A stretch of DNA of 5,260 nt from Clostridium sp. UBA6758 (GCA_002453475.1 DKGY01000037.1:1-5260); one strand, 5' to 3'. Positions 1-5,260 are shown, counted from the first letter of the stretch. Notes: a model not told the origin generated them from the sequence alone. Numbers and translations: made by a program.

Positions 1-753
1 AACCCCAAGGACAGGTTTAAAATGGACTTTAAAGAAAGTAGATTTCCCACTTTCATTAATAAATCTAAAGGTATGTACGCCAAAGCCTTCCATCATACGG
101 TAACTTTTTGGAATTGCTCTATCAGACATAACCCACATAACGGTATGAGCAGATTCCTGATTATTTGCGATAAAGTCCCAAAAGGTATCATGAGCACTAG
201 AAGCTTGAGGAACCTCCGTATCTGGCTCAGGTTTTACTGCATGAACAAAATCGGGAAATTTAATTGCATCTTGAACAAAGAAAACAGGAATATTATTTGC
301 AACTATATCATAATTACCTTCTTGAGTATAAAACTTTATTGCAAAACCTCTTATATCTCTAACTGTATCTGCAGATCCTCTAAATCCAGCTACAGTAGAA
401 AATCTAACAAATATAGGGGTTTTCACAGAAGGATCTTGTAGAAATCCTGCTTTGGTATATTCTTTCATTGATTCATATAGTTGAAATTCTCCGTGTGCTC
501 CTGTGCCTCGTGCATGCACAACTCTTTCTGGAATCCTCTCATGGTCAAAATGAGTCATTTTTTCTCTGAAATGGAAATCTTCCATTAAAGTTGGGCCTCT
601 ATACCCTGACTTTAATGAAAATTCGTCTTGTGACATTGTAACCCCTTGATTTGTGGTAAGATTTTTTCCTTGGTTATCCATTTTAAATTCATCTAGTTGT
701 TTCTCTTTTGCATTTTTTATCTGGTTACTTCCTTTGTTATTTTGATTCTCCAT
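1..753 (-). CDS. katE: Haem catalase, large-subunit KatE/HPII-like type, N-terminal part (3' end outside window)
   Basis: This enzyme breaks hydrogen peroxide down to water and oxygen in the cytoplasm. Translating the minus strand from the ATG at 753 gives 251 uninterrupted codons to the window edge. A polar extension of about 45 residues precedes the catalase core. The core begins at [20 protein letters not shown] and includes [16 protein letters not shown], with the distal catalytic His at residue 80. [19 protein letters not shown] follows, and then [11 protein letters not shown] around residues 152-162, which carries the catalytic Asn (153 or 154). [19 protein letters not shown] and SAHDTFWDF are characteristic of the large-subunit clade. 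The haem-ligand Tyr and any C-terminal flavodoxin-like domain would lie outside the window. The start is supported by AAAGGAG six bases upstream. Hand-counted GC is about 35%, above the rightward genes. The family call is very secure; the choice of katE over another catalase symbol is less so. Confidence 0.95.
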   Translation of the reverse strand, partial: MENQNNKGSNQIKNAKEKQLDEFKMDNQGKNLTTNQGVTMSQDEFSLKSGYRGPTLMEDFHFREKMTHFDHERIPERVVHARGTGAHGEFQLYESMKEYTKAGFLQDPSVKTPIFVRFSTVAGFRGSADTVRDIRGFAIKFYTQEGNYDIVANNIPVFFVQDAIKFPDFVHAVKPEPDTEVPQASSAHDTFWDFIANNQESAHTVMWVMSDRAIPKSYRMMEGFGVHTFRFINESGKSTFFKVHFKPVLGV

Positions 754-758
754 GGTAT

Positions 759-766
759 TCTCCTTT
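759..766 (-). promoter_or_regulatory. Ribosome binding site of the catalase gene
   Basis: On the minus strand AAAGGAGA lies just upstream of the ATG at 753, with a standard spacing of about 5-6 bases. This fixes the start and supports including the polar N-terminal extension in the protein. Confidence 0.85.
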
Positions 767-801
767 CAAACTATCGACTTTCATGTTAAAAAAGTTATTT
801 A

Positions 802-816
802 TTATAATATTGTCAA
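802..816 (-). promoter_or_regulatory. Candidate PerR box upstream of the catalase gene
   Basis: Read toward the catalase gene, the site is TTGACAATATTATAA. Against the PerR consensus TTATAAT-N-ATTATAA, the right half-site matches 7 of 7 and the left half 3 of 7. It overlaps a TATAAT hexamer (801-806) that could serve as a -10, about 48 bases before the start codon, although no good -35 sits at the right distance. Peroxide-responsive PerR control of catalase genes is established in Firmicutes; its use here is inferred from this one imperfect site. Confidence 0.4.
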
Positions 817-858
817 CTAAAAAGTATTTATACTACTAAGTGATGCTCTAAGTTTCTA

Positions 859-1131
859 TTGGGACAGCAGAAGTTAAGAAAGAGTTCAAATTCTTGTGGT
901 TTCCTTTCTATGAGCTTTGAAAATGTAAAAGAAAAGTCTATAAAAAATCTTTGGATTGAAATGAAAAATTATATGGGTAACCCTAAAGTAGGATGCTTTG
1001 CTCAAAAAGTAAATAGGGAAGTATTTAAGCAATCAGAAGGCATACTTCCACTTAGTAAGGAAAAGGCAATAAATATTTGTAATAAAAATAAAAGTGATAG
1101 ATATCCAAAATATTATAGGGATTTGCAGTAG
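859..1131 (+). pseudogene. 3' remnant of a radical SAM/SPASM-type gene
   Basis: The frame is open from 844 (after a TGA at 841-843) to the TAG at 1129-1131. The only possible start is a TTG at 859 with no Shine-Dalgarno sequence before it. The product (90 residues) lacks a radical SAM core and its CxxxCxxC motif. It reads like the tail of a SPASM-type protein: a Cys at residue 13 followed by a stretch like the usual PCxFxPxSFGNV (here SCGFLSMSFENVKEKSIKNLW). A second Cys is at residue 46 in NPKVGCFAQKVNREVF, then comes GILPLSKEKAINIC, ending YPKYYRDL. The upstream two thirds or more of such a gene is absent, because catalase control DNA begins directly to the left. It is therefore most likely a deletion remnant. 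The family assignment is from memory of motif pattern, not a search. A short functional protein is the less likely alternative. Confidence 0.5.
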
Positions 1132-1206
1132 TTACAGTGAACTGTAGTATAAATAAATGAGGTTAAAGAAAATAGATTTTTAAAAGAATAGGTCTACGTT
1201 CTTTAA

Positions 1207-1235
1207 TTGAATAATTATATTTATGCGAGTATAAT
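1207..1235 (+). promoter_or_regulatory. Sigma-A-type promoter of the pentapeptide-repeat gene
   Basis: A -35 element TTGAAT (1207-1212) and a consensus -10 TATAAT (1230-1235) are separated by exactly 17 bases. Transcription would begin near 1242, about 33 bases before the ATG at 1275. That position also argues against the in-frame ATG at 1239, which would lie upstream of the transcript start. Confidence 0.7.
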
Positions 1236-1274
1236 TTAATGAAGATATTATATAAGGGTAGGAGAATAAATATA

Positions 1275-2117
1275 ATGACTACAAATAGTTATGCATATAA
1301 TAAAGAAAGATTTAAAAACTTTAGAATTAATTGTGAGAAGTGTTTTGGATTTTGTTGTGTTGCACTATATTTTTCAGCATCTGAAGGGTTTCCAACAGAT
1401 AAGGTGGCAGGAAAGCCATGTATAAATTTAAAATCAGATTTTACTTGCTTAGTTCACAATAATCTTAGACAGCAAGGGCTTAAAGGGTGCACTGCATATG
1501 ATTGTTTTGGAGCTGGTCAAAAGGTAGCTCAAATAACATATAAAGGTGAAAATTGGAGAGGTTCTTCCCAATTAGCAAAAGAGATGTTTGATGTATTTTT
1601 AGTTATGAGGCAATTACATGAAATGTTATGGTATCTTACAGAAGCCTCTATGTTAGAGCCAGCTTATAGTATTAAAGAAGAAGTTGATTTAATTATTAGG
1701 GAAACGGAGGAAATAACTAATTTAAGCCCTCAGGATTTAATGGAGTTAGACATAGTATCCCATAGAGAGAAAGTAAATGTGTTGTTAAGACAGGCTAGTG
1801 AGTTAGTTAAGGAAAATTTTAATTTGAAAAATCAAGAAGAATTAAGTAGAAGTAAGAATTTTATTGGTAAAAAACTTAAGAAAACTAATCTTATAGGAGC
1901 CGACTTAAGAGGAACATTACTTATAGCAGCAGATTTAAGTGGAAATGATTTAAGAGGAGCAAACTTAATAGGCGCAGATATGAGAGATACTAACATTAGG
2001 GGTACTAATCTTAAAAACAGTGTATTTCTTACTCAGTCTCAAATAAATACTGCAAAAGGTGATATTAATACGAAATTGCCAGATTCATTAATTAGACCAA
2101 GGTATTGGGAAAAATAG
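1275..2117 (+). CDS. Cysteine-rich pentapeptide-repeat protein
   Basis: The product has 280 residues in three parts. Residues 20-77 hold nine Cys and one His in the pattern CxxCxxxCC (20, 23, 27, 28), GKPC (49), CLVH (58, 61) and GCTAYDC (72, 77). This resembles the metal-binding YkgJ/UPF0153 cluster, so zinc or iron binding is plausible but unproven. Residues about 95-195 are predicted helical linker. Residues 195-252 form twelve consecutive pentapeptide repeats with Leu, Met, Ile or Phe at every fifth position from F196 to F251, such as ADLRG and ANLIG. These should fold as a right-handed quadrilateral beta-helix. A conserved-looking tail follows. I recall similar full-length proteins in Bacillus and Clostridium, with no assigned function. 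There is no signal peptide or membrane segment, so it is probably cytoplasmic. The start at 1275 is chosen for AGGAG at 1260-1264 and the upstream promoter; an in-frame ATG at 1239 would add 12 residues but lacks both. It appears monocistronic. Confidence 0.88.
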   Translation: MTTNSYAYNKERFKNFRINCEKCFGFCCVALYFSASEGFPTDKVAGKPCINLKSDFTCLVHNNLRQQGLKGCTAYDCFGAGQKVAQITYKGENWRGSSQLAKEMFDVFLVMRQLHEMLWYLTEASMLEPAYSIKEEVDLIIRETEEITNLSPQDLMELDIVSHREKVNVLLRQASELVKENFNLKNQEELSRSKNFIGKKLKKTNLIGADLRGTLLIAADLSGNDLRGANLIGADMRDTNIRGTNLKNSVFLTQSQINTAKGDINTKLPDSLIRPRYWEK

Positions 2118-2233
2118 TTAGGATAATGTGGGTTTTAGGTATATAATATTGATTTACCTGATGATAGTGTGGAGATGTACGTAAAATATAGCTTGTGGCA
2201 AAATTAGAAGATATCAATAATACGTTAAAAATG

Positions 2234-2264
2234 AGCCAATGATATTGAGATAATATCATTGGCT
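2234..2264 (+). terminator. Hairpin after the pentapeptide-repeat gene, probable terminator
   Basis: A perfect 13-bp inverted repeat (2234-2246 and 2252-2264) has a 5-base loop and extends to about 16 bp with one G-U pair. The following bases are T-rich but contain no real T run, so termination rightward may be inefficient. Read leftward, the stem is followed by a run of five Ts. It lies 117 bases past the stop at 2117. The stem is strong; its role as terminator is inferred. Confidence 0.55.
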
Positions 2265-2266
2265 TA

Positions 2267-2275
2267 TGTTATAAT
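2267..2275 (+). promoter_or_regulatory. Candidate extended -10 promoter before the membrane protein/peptidase pair
   Basis: TGTTATAAT is a perfect extended -10 (TG-N-TATAAT). A -35-like TTGAGA at 2245-2250, inside the loop-side end of the preceding hairpin, is 19 bases upstream. That spacing is long but tolerable for an extended -10 promoter. Transcription would start near 2282 and run into the membrane protein gene. This is the best promoter seen between 2118 and 2414. Confidence 0.4.
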
Positions 2276-2413
2276 TGGTAGTGAATAATTGGAAATTAAA
2301 TACAAAAATAAAAAGTATTATAAGTAGGGGGTATTGATAGCAAGGTTATTAGTAAAAATAAGATTATTATAACAAATATTACAGCAATCCTTGGAGCAAT
2401 TTTATTTGCAATT

Positions 2414-2779
2414 ATGTCAAAAGCAATGCTTCCTAGTACTTTAAATATTGAAGATTTTAATAGCATATTTGTTAAAATTCTTGGGTTTGAGATGGGTGCA
2501 TCACTGTATTTTATTATGATTTATACACAAGGAACTATAGTAACACAAATATTTGGGAAAAATTCAAAGCTATCTAACATAGAAATAGGGGTACGTTTTG
2601 GTGGATGTTTTTCTTTGATTTTCTTATTAGGAATGCAGGAAGTTATAGTCAGTGCTTCACAATTTTCAAATTGGGGATTAGATTTTGTTATTTATCAATT
2701 TTTCATGGGAATTGGAGAGGCAATTGTAGCACTTTTAATGTGCATAATTATAGCTAAATTTACAAAGATAATAATGTGA
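2414..2779 (+). CDS. Small multi-pass membrane protein of unknown function, start uncertain
   Basis: From the first ATG the product has 121 residues and about three hydrophobic segments (roughly 19-46, 57-80 and 91-115), with the short polar loops GKNSKLSNIE and SQFSNWGLD. I do not recognise the family. The start is doubtful. The frame is open from 2324, and codons 2363-2413 encode another hydrophobic stretch (IIITNITAILGAILFAI) that runs straight into the ATG, so the natural protein probably has about 145-150 residues and four membrane segments. No ATG, GTG or TTG exists in frame between 2324 and 2414, and the only nearby Shine-Dalgarno candidate for 2414 (GGAG at 2393-2396) is 17 bases away. 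A GGGGG at 2327-2331 is a possible ribosome site, with ATT at 2333 or 2348 as non-standard starts. The S41 peptidase follows after 73 bases without a terminator, so an operon is likely. Confidence 0.65.
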   Translation: MSKAMLPSTLNIEDFNSIFVKILGFEMGASLYFIMIYTQGTIVTQIFGKNSKLSNIEIGVRFGGCFSLIFLLGMQEVIVSASQFSNWGLDFVIYQFFMGIGEAIVALLMCIIIAKFTKIIM

Positions 2780-2840
2780 AAGTGTAACTATATAATTAAG
2801 TTAGAGTGGTAAATAGGAATTTGTCGAGTAGTTAATATAT

Positions 2841-2845
2841 GGAGG
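2841..2845 (+). promoter_or_regulatory. Ribosome binding site of the S41 peptidase gene
   Basis: GGAGG lies seven bases before the ATG at 2853. It is the strongest Shine-Dalgarno sequence among the rightward genes here, and contrasts with the poor initiation signals of the membrane protein gene just upstream. Confidence 0.85.
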
Positions 2846-2852
2846 ATATTAA

Positions 2853-4145
2853 ATGAAAACTGATAAAAAGAAAAAGACATTAATTATATTTGGTGGAGTT
2901 ATAATTTTATTAGTAATTATAGCTGCAATATTTATAAATAAAATATTTAATGGAGTAACCAATTCACCAACAATCTCTAGTAGTAATAGAAATGAAAAAT
3001 GGACAAAGGATATTGAGTTCCTAAAAGATGAGTTACCAAAGAAGCATAAGAATTTATTCTTTTATAAATCGAAGGAAGAATTTGATGAAGATATGGATAG
3101 ATTATTAAAGAATATTTCTAATTATACAGATGAAAAAATAAAAGGTGAATTAGTAAAGATAATAGTTTCAATAAATGATAGTCACACAAATGTTAGATTT
3201 GATAATACTAAGTTATATCCCATAAGATTTTTTGAGTTTGAAGATGGAGTTTATTTAATAGATGGTGCATTAGAATATAAAGATTATTGGGGAAATAAAT
3301 TAATAGCAATAAATGGTTATACAGTAGAAGAAGCAAGGGAAATGCTTAAGACTTATGTAGCAAAAGATAATGAGGCTATATTTAAAGATAAGTTTTCAAG
3401 AGCATTAAGAAACTTTGATTTACTAACCTTTAGTGGACTAATTGATAGTGAAGAAATAACATATACATTTACTGATGGTGAGATTACTGTTAAGGCTTTA
3501 TCATATGAAGAGATTAATAATACACAATTTATATCACAATGTAACCTTATTAATGATTTTCCAACATCAAAACAGAATGCTTATGATATGTATTGGTTTA
3601 AGTATATAGAAGATGAAAATGTAGTTTATGTTAAATATAATTCTTGTAGCAATATGAAGGAATACTCATTTAAAGATTTTACTAAAGATGTCTTTGAAGT
3701 TATTGATAAAAGTAATCCAGATAAGTTGATAATAGATTTAAGAGACAATGGTGGAGGTAATTCAATCATTTTTAATAGTTTTTTAAAGGCTATAAAGCAA
3801 AGAAAGGATATTAATAAAGAGGGGAAGATTTATGCCATTATCGGCAGAGAAACATTTTCTTCAGCTATATTAAATGCAATGGACTTAAGAAATGAGACAA
3901 ATGCTATTTTAGTAGGAGAAGCAACTGGAGGACAGCCTAATCACTTTGGAGAGGTTAAAGAAATTCATTTATCTAATACAAATATTAATGTCTATTATTC
4001 AAGTAATTATTTTAAGACCACTAGCGAAGAAATAGATTCAATTTATCCGGATAAAGAAGTAATGCTAAAAGCCAGTTCATTTTTTGAAGGGAAAGATGAC
4101 TTTTTAGAATTTATAATTAATGGGAGTTTACTGAGTGATTCATAA
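2853..4145 (+). CDS. Membrane-anchored S41-family serine peptidase
   Basis: The product has 430 residues. After the basic MKTDKKKK, a hydrophobic segment at about residues 9-29 acts as signal anchor, placing the rest outside the membrane. Residues about 45-115 form a helical N-terminal domain ending in NDSHTNVRF; His111 matches the DxHT motif of tricorn/IRBP-like S41 peptidases. Residues about 120-190 are PDZ-like, with the motif GNKLIAINGYTVEEA. The peptidase core includes IDLRDNGGGNS (294-304), GRETFSSA (331-338, nucleophile probably Ser336 or Ser337) and VGEATGGQPNHFGE (354-367). These three motifs together identify the S41 fold of tail-specific or tricorn-type proteases. The substrate is unknown; I infer a processing or turnover role at the cell envelope. 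GGAGG at 2841-2845, seven bases before the ATG, makes the start secure. It is probably co-transcribed with the small membrane protein upstream. Confidence 0.9.
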   Translation: MKTDKKKKTLIIFGGVIILLVIIAAIFINKIFNGVTNSPTISSSNRNEKWTKDIEFLKDELPKKHKNLFFYKSKEEFDEDMDRLLKNISNYTDEKIKGELVKIIVSINDSHTNVRFDNTKLYPIRFFEFEDGVYLIDGALEYKDYWGNKLIAINGYTVEEAREMLKTYVAKDNEAIFKDKFSRALRNFDLLTFSGLIDSEEITYTFTDGEITVKALSYEEINNTQFISQCNLINDFPTSKQNAYDMYWFKYIEDENVVYVKYNSCSNMKEYSFKDFTKDVFEVIDKSNPDKLIIDLRDNGGGNSIIFNSFLKAIKQRKDINKEGKIYAIIGRETFSSAILNAMDLRNETNAILVGEATGGQPNHFGEVKEIHLSNTNINVYYSSNYFKTTSEEIDSIYPDKEVMLKASSFFEGKDDFLEFIINGSLLSDS

Positions 4146-4243
4146 TTTAGAATGAAAATGCTTGTATTAAATGCGTTAATAATTTTATATTTATGAGAAC
4201 TAGTTAAATTCCAATTTATATAAAAGATTAGTATTTAATTTAT

Positions 4244-4315
4244 ATGAAGAATATTATTCATTGGATTAAAAATATGGCAGAAGAAAGATTAGCAGTAAAA
4301 TATAGAGAAAATTAA
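4244..4315 (+). CDS. Possible 23-residue small protein or gene fragment
   Basis: The frame ATG to TAA encodes an amphipathic, basic peptide beginning MKNIIHWIKNMAEERLAV. The composition (paired Trp/Ile, then a charged helix) looks more protein-like than random AT-rich DNA, and resembles the start of short clostridial proteins of about 30-50 residues. There is no Shine-Dalgarno sequence before the ATG, and no homologue is recognised. It lies 98 bases after the peptidase stop and before the next terminator, so it could be translated from the peptidase transcript. It may equally be a decayed fragment or chance. Confidence 0.2.
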   Translation: MKNIIHWIKNMAEERLAVKYREN

Positions 4316-4338
4316 AAAATTAAGAAATGAAAATTGAT

Positions 4339-4369
4339 GGATAGGCTTAAAATGTCTATCCTATTCTTT
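4339..4369 (+). terminator. Rightward terminator of the peptidase transcript
   Basis: GGATAG (4339-4344) pairs with CTATCC (4356-4361). It extends inward by one G-U and one C-G pair to give 8 bp around a 7-base loop. The following bases TATTCTTT are T-rich but interrupted, so efficiency is probably moderate. It lies 194 bases after the peptidase stop and is the first hairpin met by that transcript. Confidence 0.6.
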
Positions 4370-4436
4370 GCAAAAAAACATAATTAAATTTGAAAGTAAA
4401 ATATTGTTAATTATATTGTATATGAGGAAATCAAGA

Positions 4437-4487
4437 CTTTTTTACTTGCGGTAAGGTGAAGTGTACCCTAAGTAAGGAGGGTTTTTT
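4437..4487 (+). terminator. Structured rightward terminator-like element with T6 tail
   Basis: Bases 4437-4447 pair with 4470-4480 (11 bp including three G-U pairs). An inner GGTA/TACC stem (4450-4453 with 4464-4467) caps this with a 10-base loop, and TTTTTT follows at 4482-4487. An alternative, mutually exclusive 5-bp hairpin ACCCT/AGGGT (4465-4469 with 4478-4482) abuts the same T run. Intrinsic termination of rightward transcription is the simplest reading. It could be a backup for the peptidase terminator, or the end of a separate short RNA starting near 4424. Confidence 0.5.
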
Positions 4488-4489
4488 CA

Positions 4490-4544
4490 GAAAAAAGAGG
4501 CTTAAACGGATCCGTAATATTAATGGATATGTTTAAGCCTCTTT
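4490..4544 (-). terminator. Strong terminator of the DUF421 gene
   Basis: AAAGAGGCTTAAAC (4494-4507) pairs perfectly with GTTTAAGCCTCTTT (4531-4544), a 14-bp stem around a 23-base loop that contains a further 4-bp pairing (4510-4513 with 4525-4528). Read leftward, the stem runs into six Ts (4496-4491). The stem starts only three bases beyond the stop codon of the DUF421 gene, as is common for intrinsic terminators. Confidence 0.85.
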
Positions 4545-4547
4545 GGA

Positions 4548-5252
4548 TTACTTATATAAAAAAACTTTTAGGTTATCTTTATTATCTACGGTGGCAAGTA
4601 GAACGTTTTTTATATCAGTTTGATATGATTTTTCTAAAATGGAAACAACCCAACCTTCATCTTTATTAGTTTGCTTTAGCTCTTCGTAATTAATTTTACC
4701 GTCCTTAATAATTGTTCTAGGCAAATCAAAAGCTTCTGTTTCCATTTGGTAGAATGAAGGAGTGATGGGTTCATATTTTGGATCTAAAAAAACAGAAAAC
4801 TTTCCATCAGCTTCCCAAATTGCTAATGCTACTTTTTTTATATCTTCTACTTTTTCTTCACGTAATTCTTCTAATAACACATCAAGAGATATCCTTGCTT
4901 TGTTTAATCCTTTATAAATAATTTCTCCGTCCTTGACAATTGTGATTGGTTTATGATTAATAAGTATTTTCATAAATGGAAATTTTAGAACACAAAATAC
5001 TCCACCAAGATATAGGACAACTAATACAATTGTTGAAATGATGGACCCTTTTAACCCAAGATTTTCGTCAGACAATGGATGGGCAATAATATTTCCAATT
5101 ACTAAAGCAATGACAAAATCAAGGAGTCTTAATTGGGAGATGCTACGCTGTCCTAAGACTTTTGCAACAATAACTAAAAAGAAAAAAGCAATAATAGCAC
5201 GCAAAGCCCACTCAATAGTGGTAAGGGCTTCCTGGCCTAGTAAAAAATCCAT
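4548..5252 (-). CDS. DUF421 family (YetF-like) membrane protein
   Basis: The product has 234 residues, the usual length for DUF421 proteins such as Bacillus YetF, YdfR and YkjA. Three hydrophobic segments occupy about residues 12-34, 42-60 and 68-92. The family signature is visible as VAKVLGQRSISQLRLLDFVIALVIG: Gly-Gln/Lys-Arg/Lys, then the SQL and DFV motifs. The cytoplasmic domain begins with the HKPITIVKDGEIIYKGLNKARIS pattern and includes LLEELREEKVEDIKKVALAIWEADGKFSVF. An added C-terminal stretch of about 65 residues carries a second KDGKINYEEL motif. Members sit in the membrane; the family is linked with spore or envelope traits in Bacillus, but its biochemical role is not settled. The ATG at 5252 fits family start positions, but its ribosome binding site would lie beyond the window edge, so a slightly longer start cannot be excluded. 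The gene appears to be single on this strand up to its terminator. Confidence 0.9.
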   Translation of the reverse strand: MDFLLGQEALTTIEWALRAIIAFFFLVIVAKVLGQRSISQLRLLDFVIALVIGNIIAHPLSDENLGLKGSIISTIVLVVLYLGGVFCVLKFPFMKILINHKPITIVKDGEIIYKGLNKARISLDVLLEELREEKVEDIKKVALAIWEADGKFSVFLDPKYEPITPSFYQMETEAFDLPRTIIKDGKINYEELKQTNKDEGWVVSILEKSYQTDIKNVLLATVDNKDNLKVFLYK

Positions 5253-5260
5253 ATAAGTCG

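Larger units (their letters stand above)
4146..4547. other. Convergent intergenic region with stacked terminators
   Basis: These 402 bases separate the rightward peptidase gene from the leftward DUF421 gene. Contents in order: AT-rich spacer with a possible 23-residue frame (4244-4315), a rightward terminator (4339-4369), a weak promoter-like pair TTGAAA (4390-4395) and TATATT (4412-4417), a structured rightward terminator-like element (4437-4487), and the leftward terminator of the DUF421 gene (4490-4544). I see no other gene and no repeat shared with the rest of the window. Confidence 0.7.

Noticed and set aside
22..441. Rightward open frame of 139 codons
   Set aside because: It lies wholly opposite the catalase gene, whose translation matches family motifs along the whole segment. 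The rightward product is Cys/Ser/Asn-rich with no family resemblance.
811..816. TTGACA read leftward as the catalase -35
   Set aside because: A perfect hexamer, but no -10-like sequence lies 16-18 bases downstream (the position is T6), and the nearby TATAAT is too close. The hexamer is better explained as part of the PerR-like site.
859..1131. Intact short gene encoding a 90-residue protein
   Set aside because: No ribosome site, only a TTG start, and the visible motifs belong to the C-terminal end of a larger protein.
1239..1274. ATG at 1239 as start of the pentapeptide-repeat gene
   Set aside because: It lies upstream of the predicted transcript start near 1242 and has no ribosome site, while the ATG at 1275 has AGGAG ten bases upstream and gives the natural N-terminus.
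4437..4545. Transposon or MITE end made by the neighbouring inverted repeats
   Set aside because: The inverted repeats are short-range hairpins with T runs facing opposite directions, as expected at a convergent gene end. No target duplication, matching second end or transposase is visible.
5038..5256. Rightward open frame of 72 codons
   Set aside because: It is antisense to the well-conserved membrane part of the DUF421 gene and has no convincing ribosome site.
1..5260. CRISPR array, tRNA, rRNA, phage or defence-island genes
   Set aside because: No direct repeats with spacers, cloverleaf or rRNA-like sequence, and no nuclease, toxin, transposase or phage protein was recognised on either strand.

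Overview
The window looks like chromosome of a low-GC, AT-rich Firmicute, most likely a Clostridium or close relative. The evidence is AT-rich codon use, GGAG-type ribosome binding sites, short sigma-A-type promoters and the protein families present. No rRNA, tRNA, CRISPR array, transposase or recognisable phage gene was seen. I did not find a clear new multi-gene system; the unusual points are small and local.

Left part (1-1274): a haem catalase of the large-subunit (KatE/HPII-like) type reads leftward and runs off the left edge, so only its first 251 residues are present. Its upstream region carries a PerR-box-like site and a TATAAT hexamer. Reading the other way is the 3' remnant of a radical SAM/SPASM-type gene. 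It has no credible start and no core domain.

Middle part (1207-2280): a well-formed promoter drives a 280-residue protein that joins a cysteine-rich N-terminal region (YkgJ/UPF0153-like spacing) to twelve C-terminal pentapeptide repeats. A 13-bp perfect hairpin follows.

Right-middle part (2280-4315): a small multi-pass membrane protein is followed after 73 bases by a membrane-anchored S41-family serine peptidase. The two are probably co-transcribed. The membrane protein gene has an anomalous start: its reading frame and first membrane segment extend upstream of the first ATG, but no ATG, GTG or TTG lies there.

Right part (4316-5260): a roughly 400-base convergent intergenic region holds at least three terminator-like hairpins and a possible short RNA. 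It ends at a leftward DUF421 (YetF-like) membrane protein gene whose stop codon abuts its own strong terminator. Apart from the likely membrane protein/peptidase pair, the genes look like independent single-gene units: peroxide defence, two envelope functions and an uncharacterised cysteine-rich protein.
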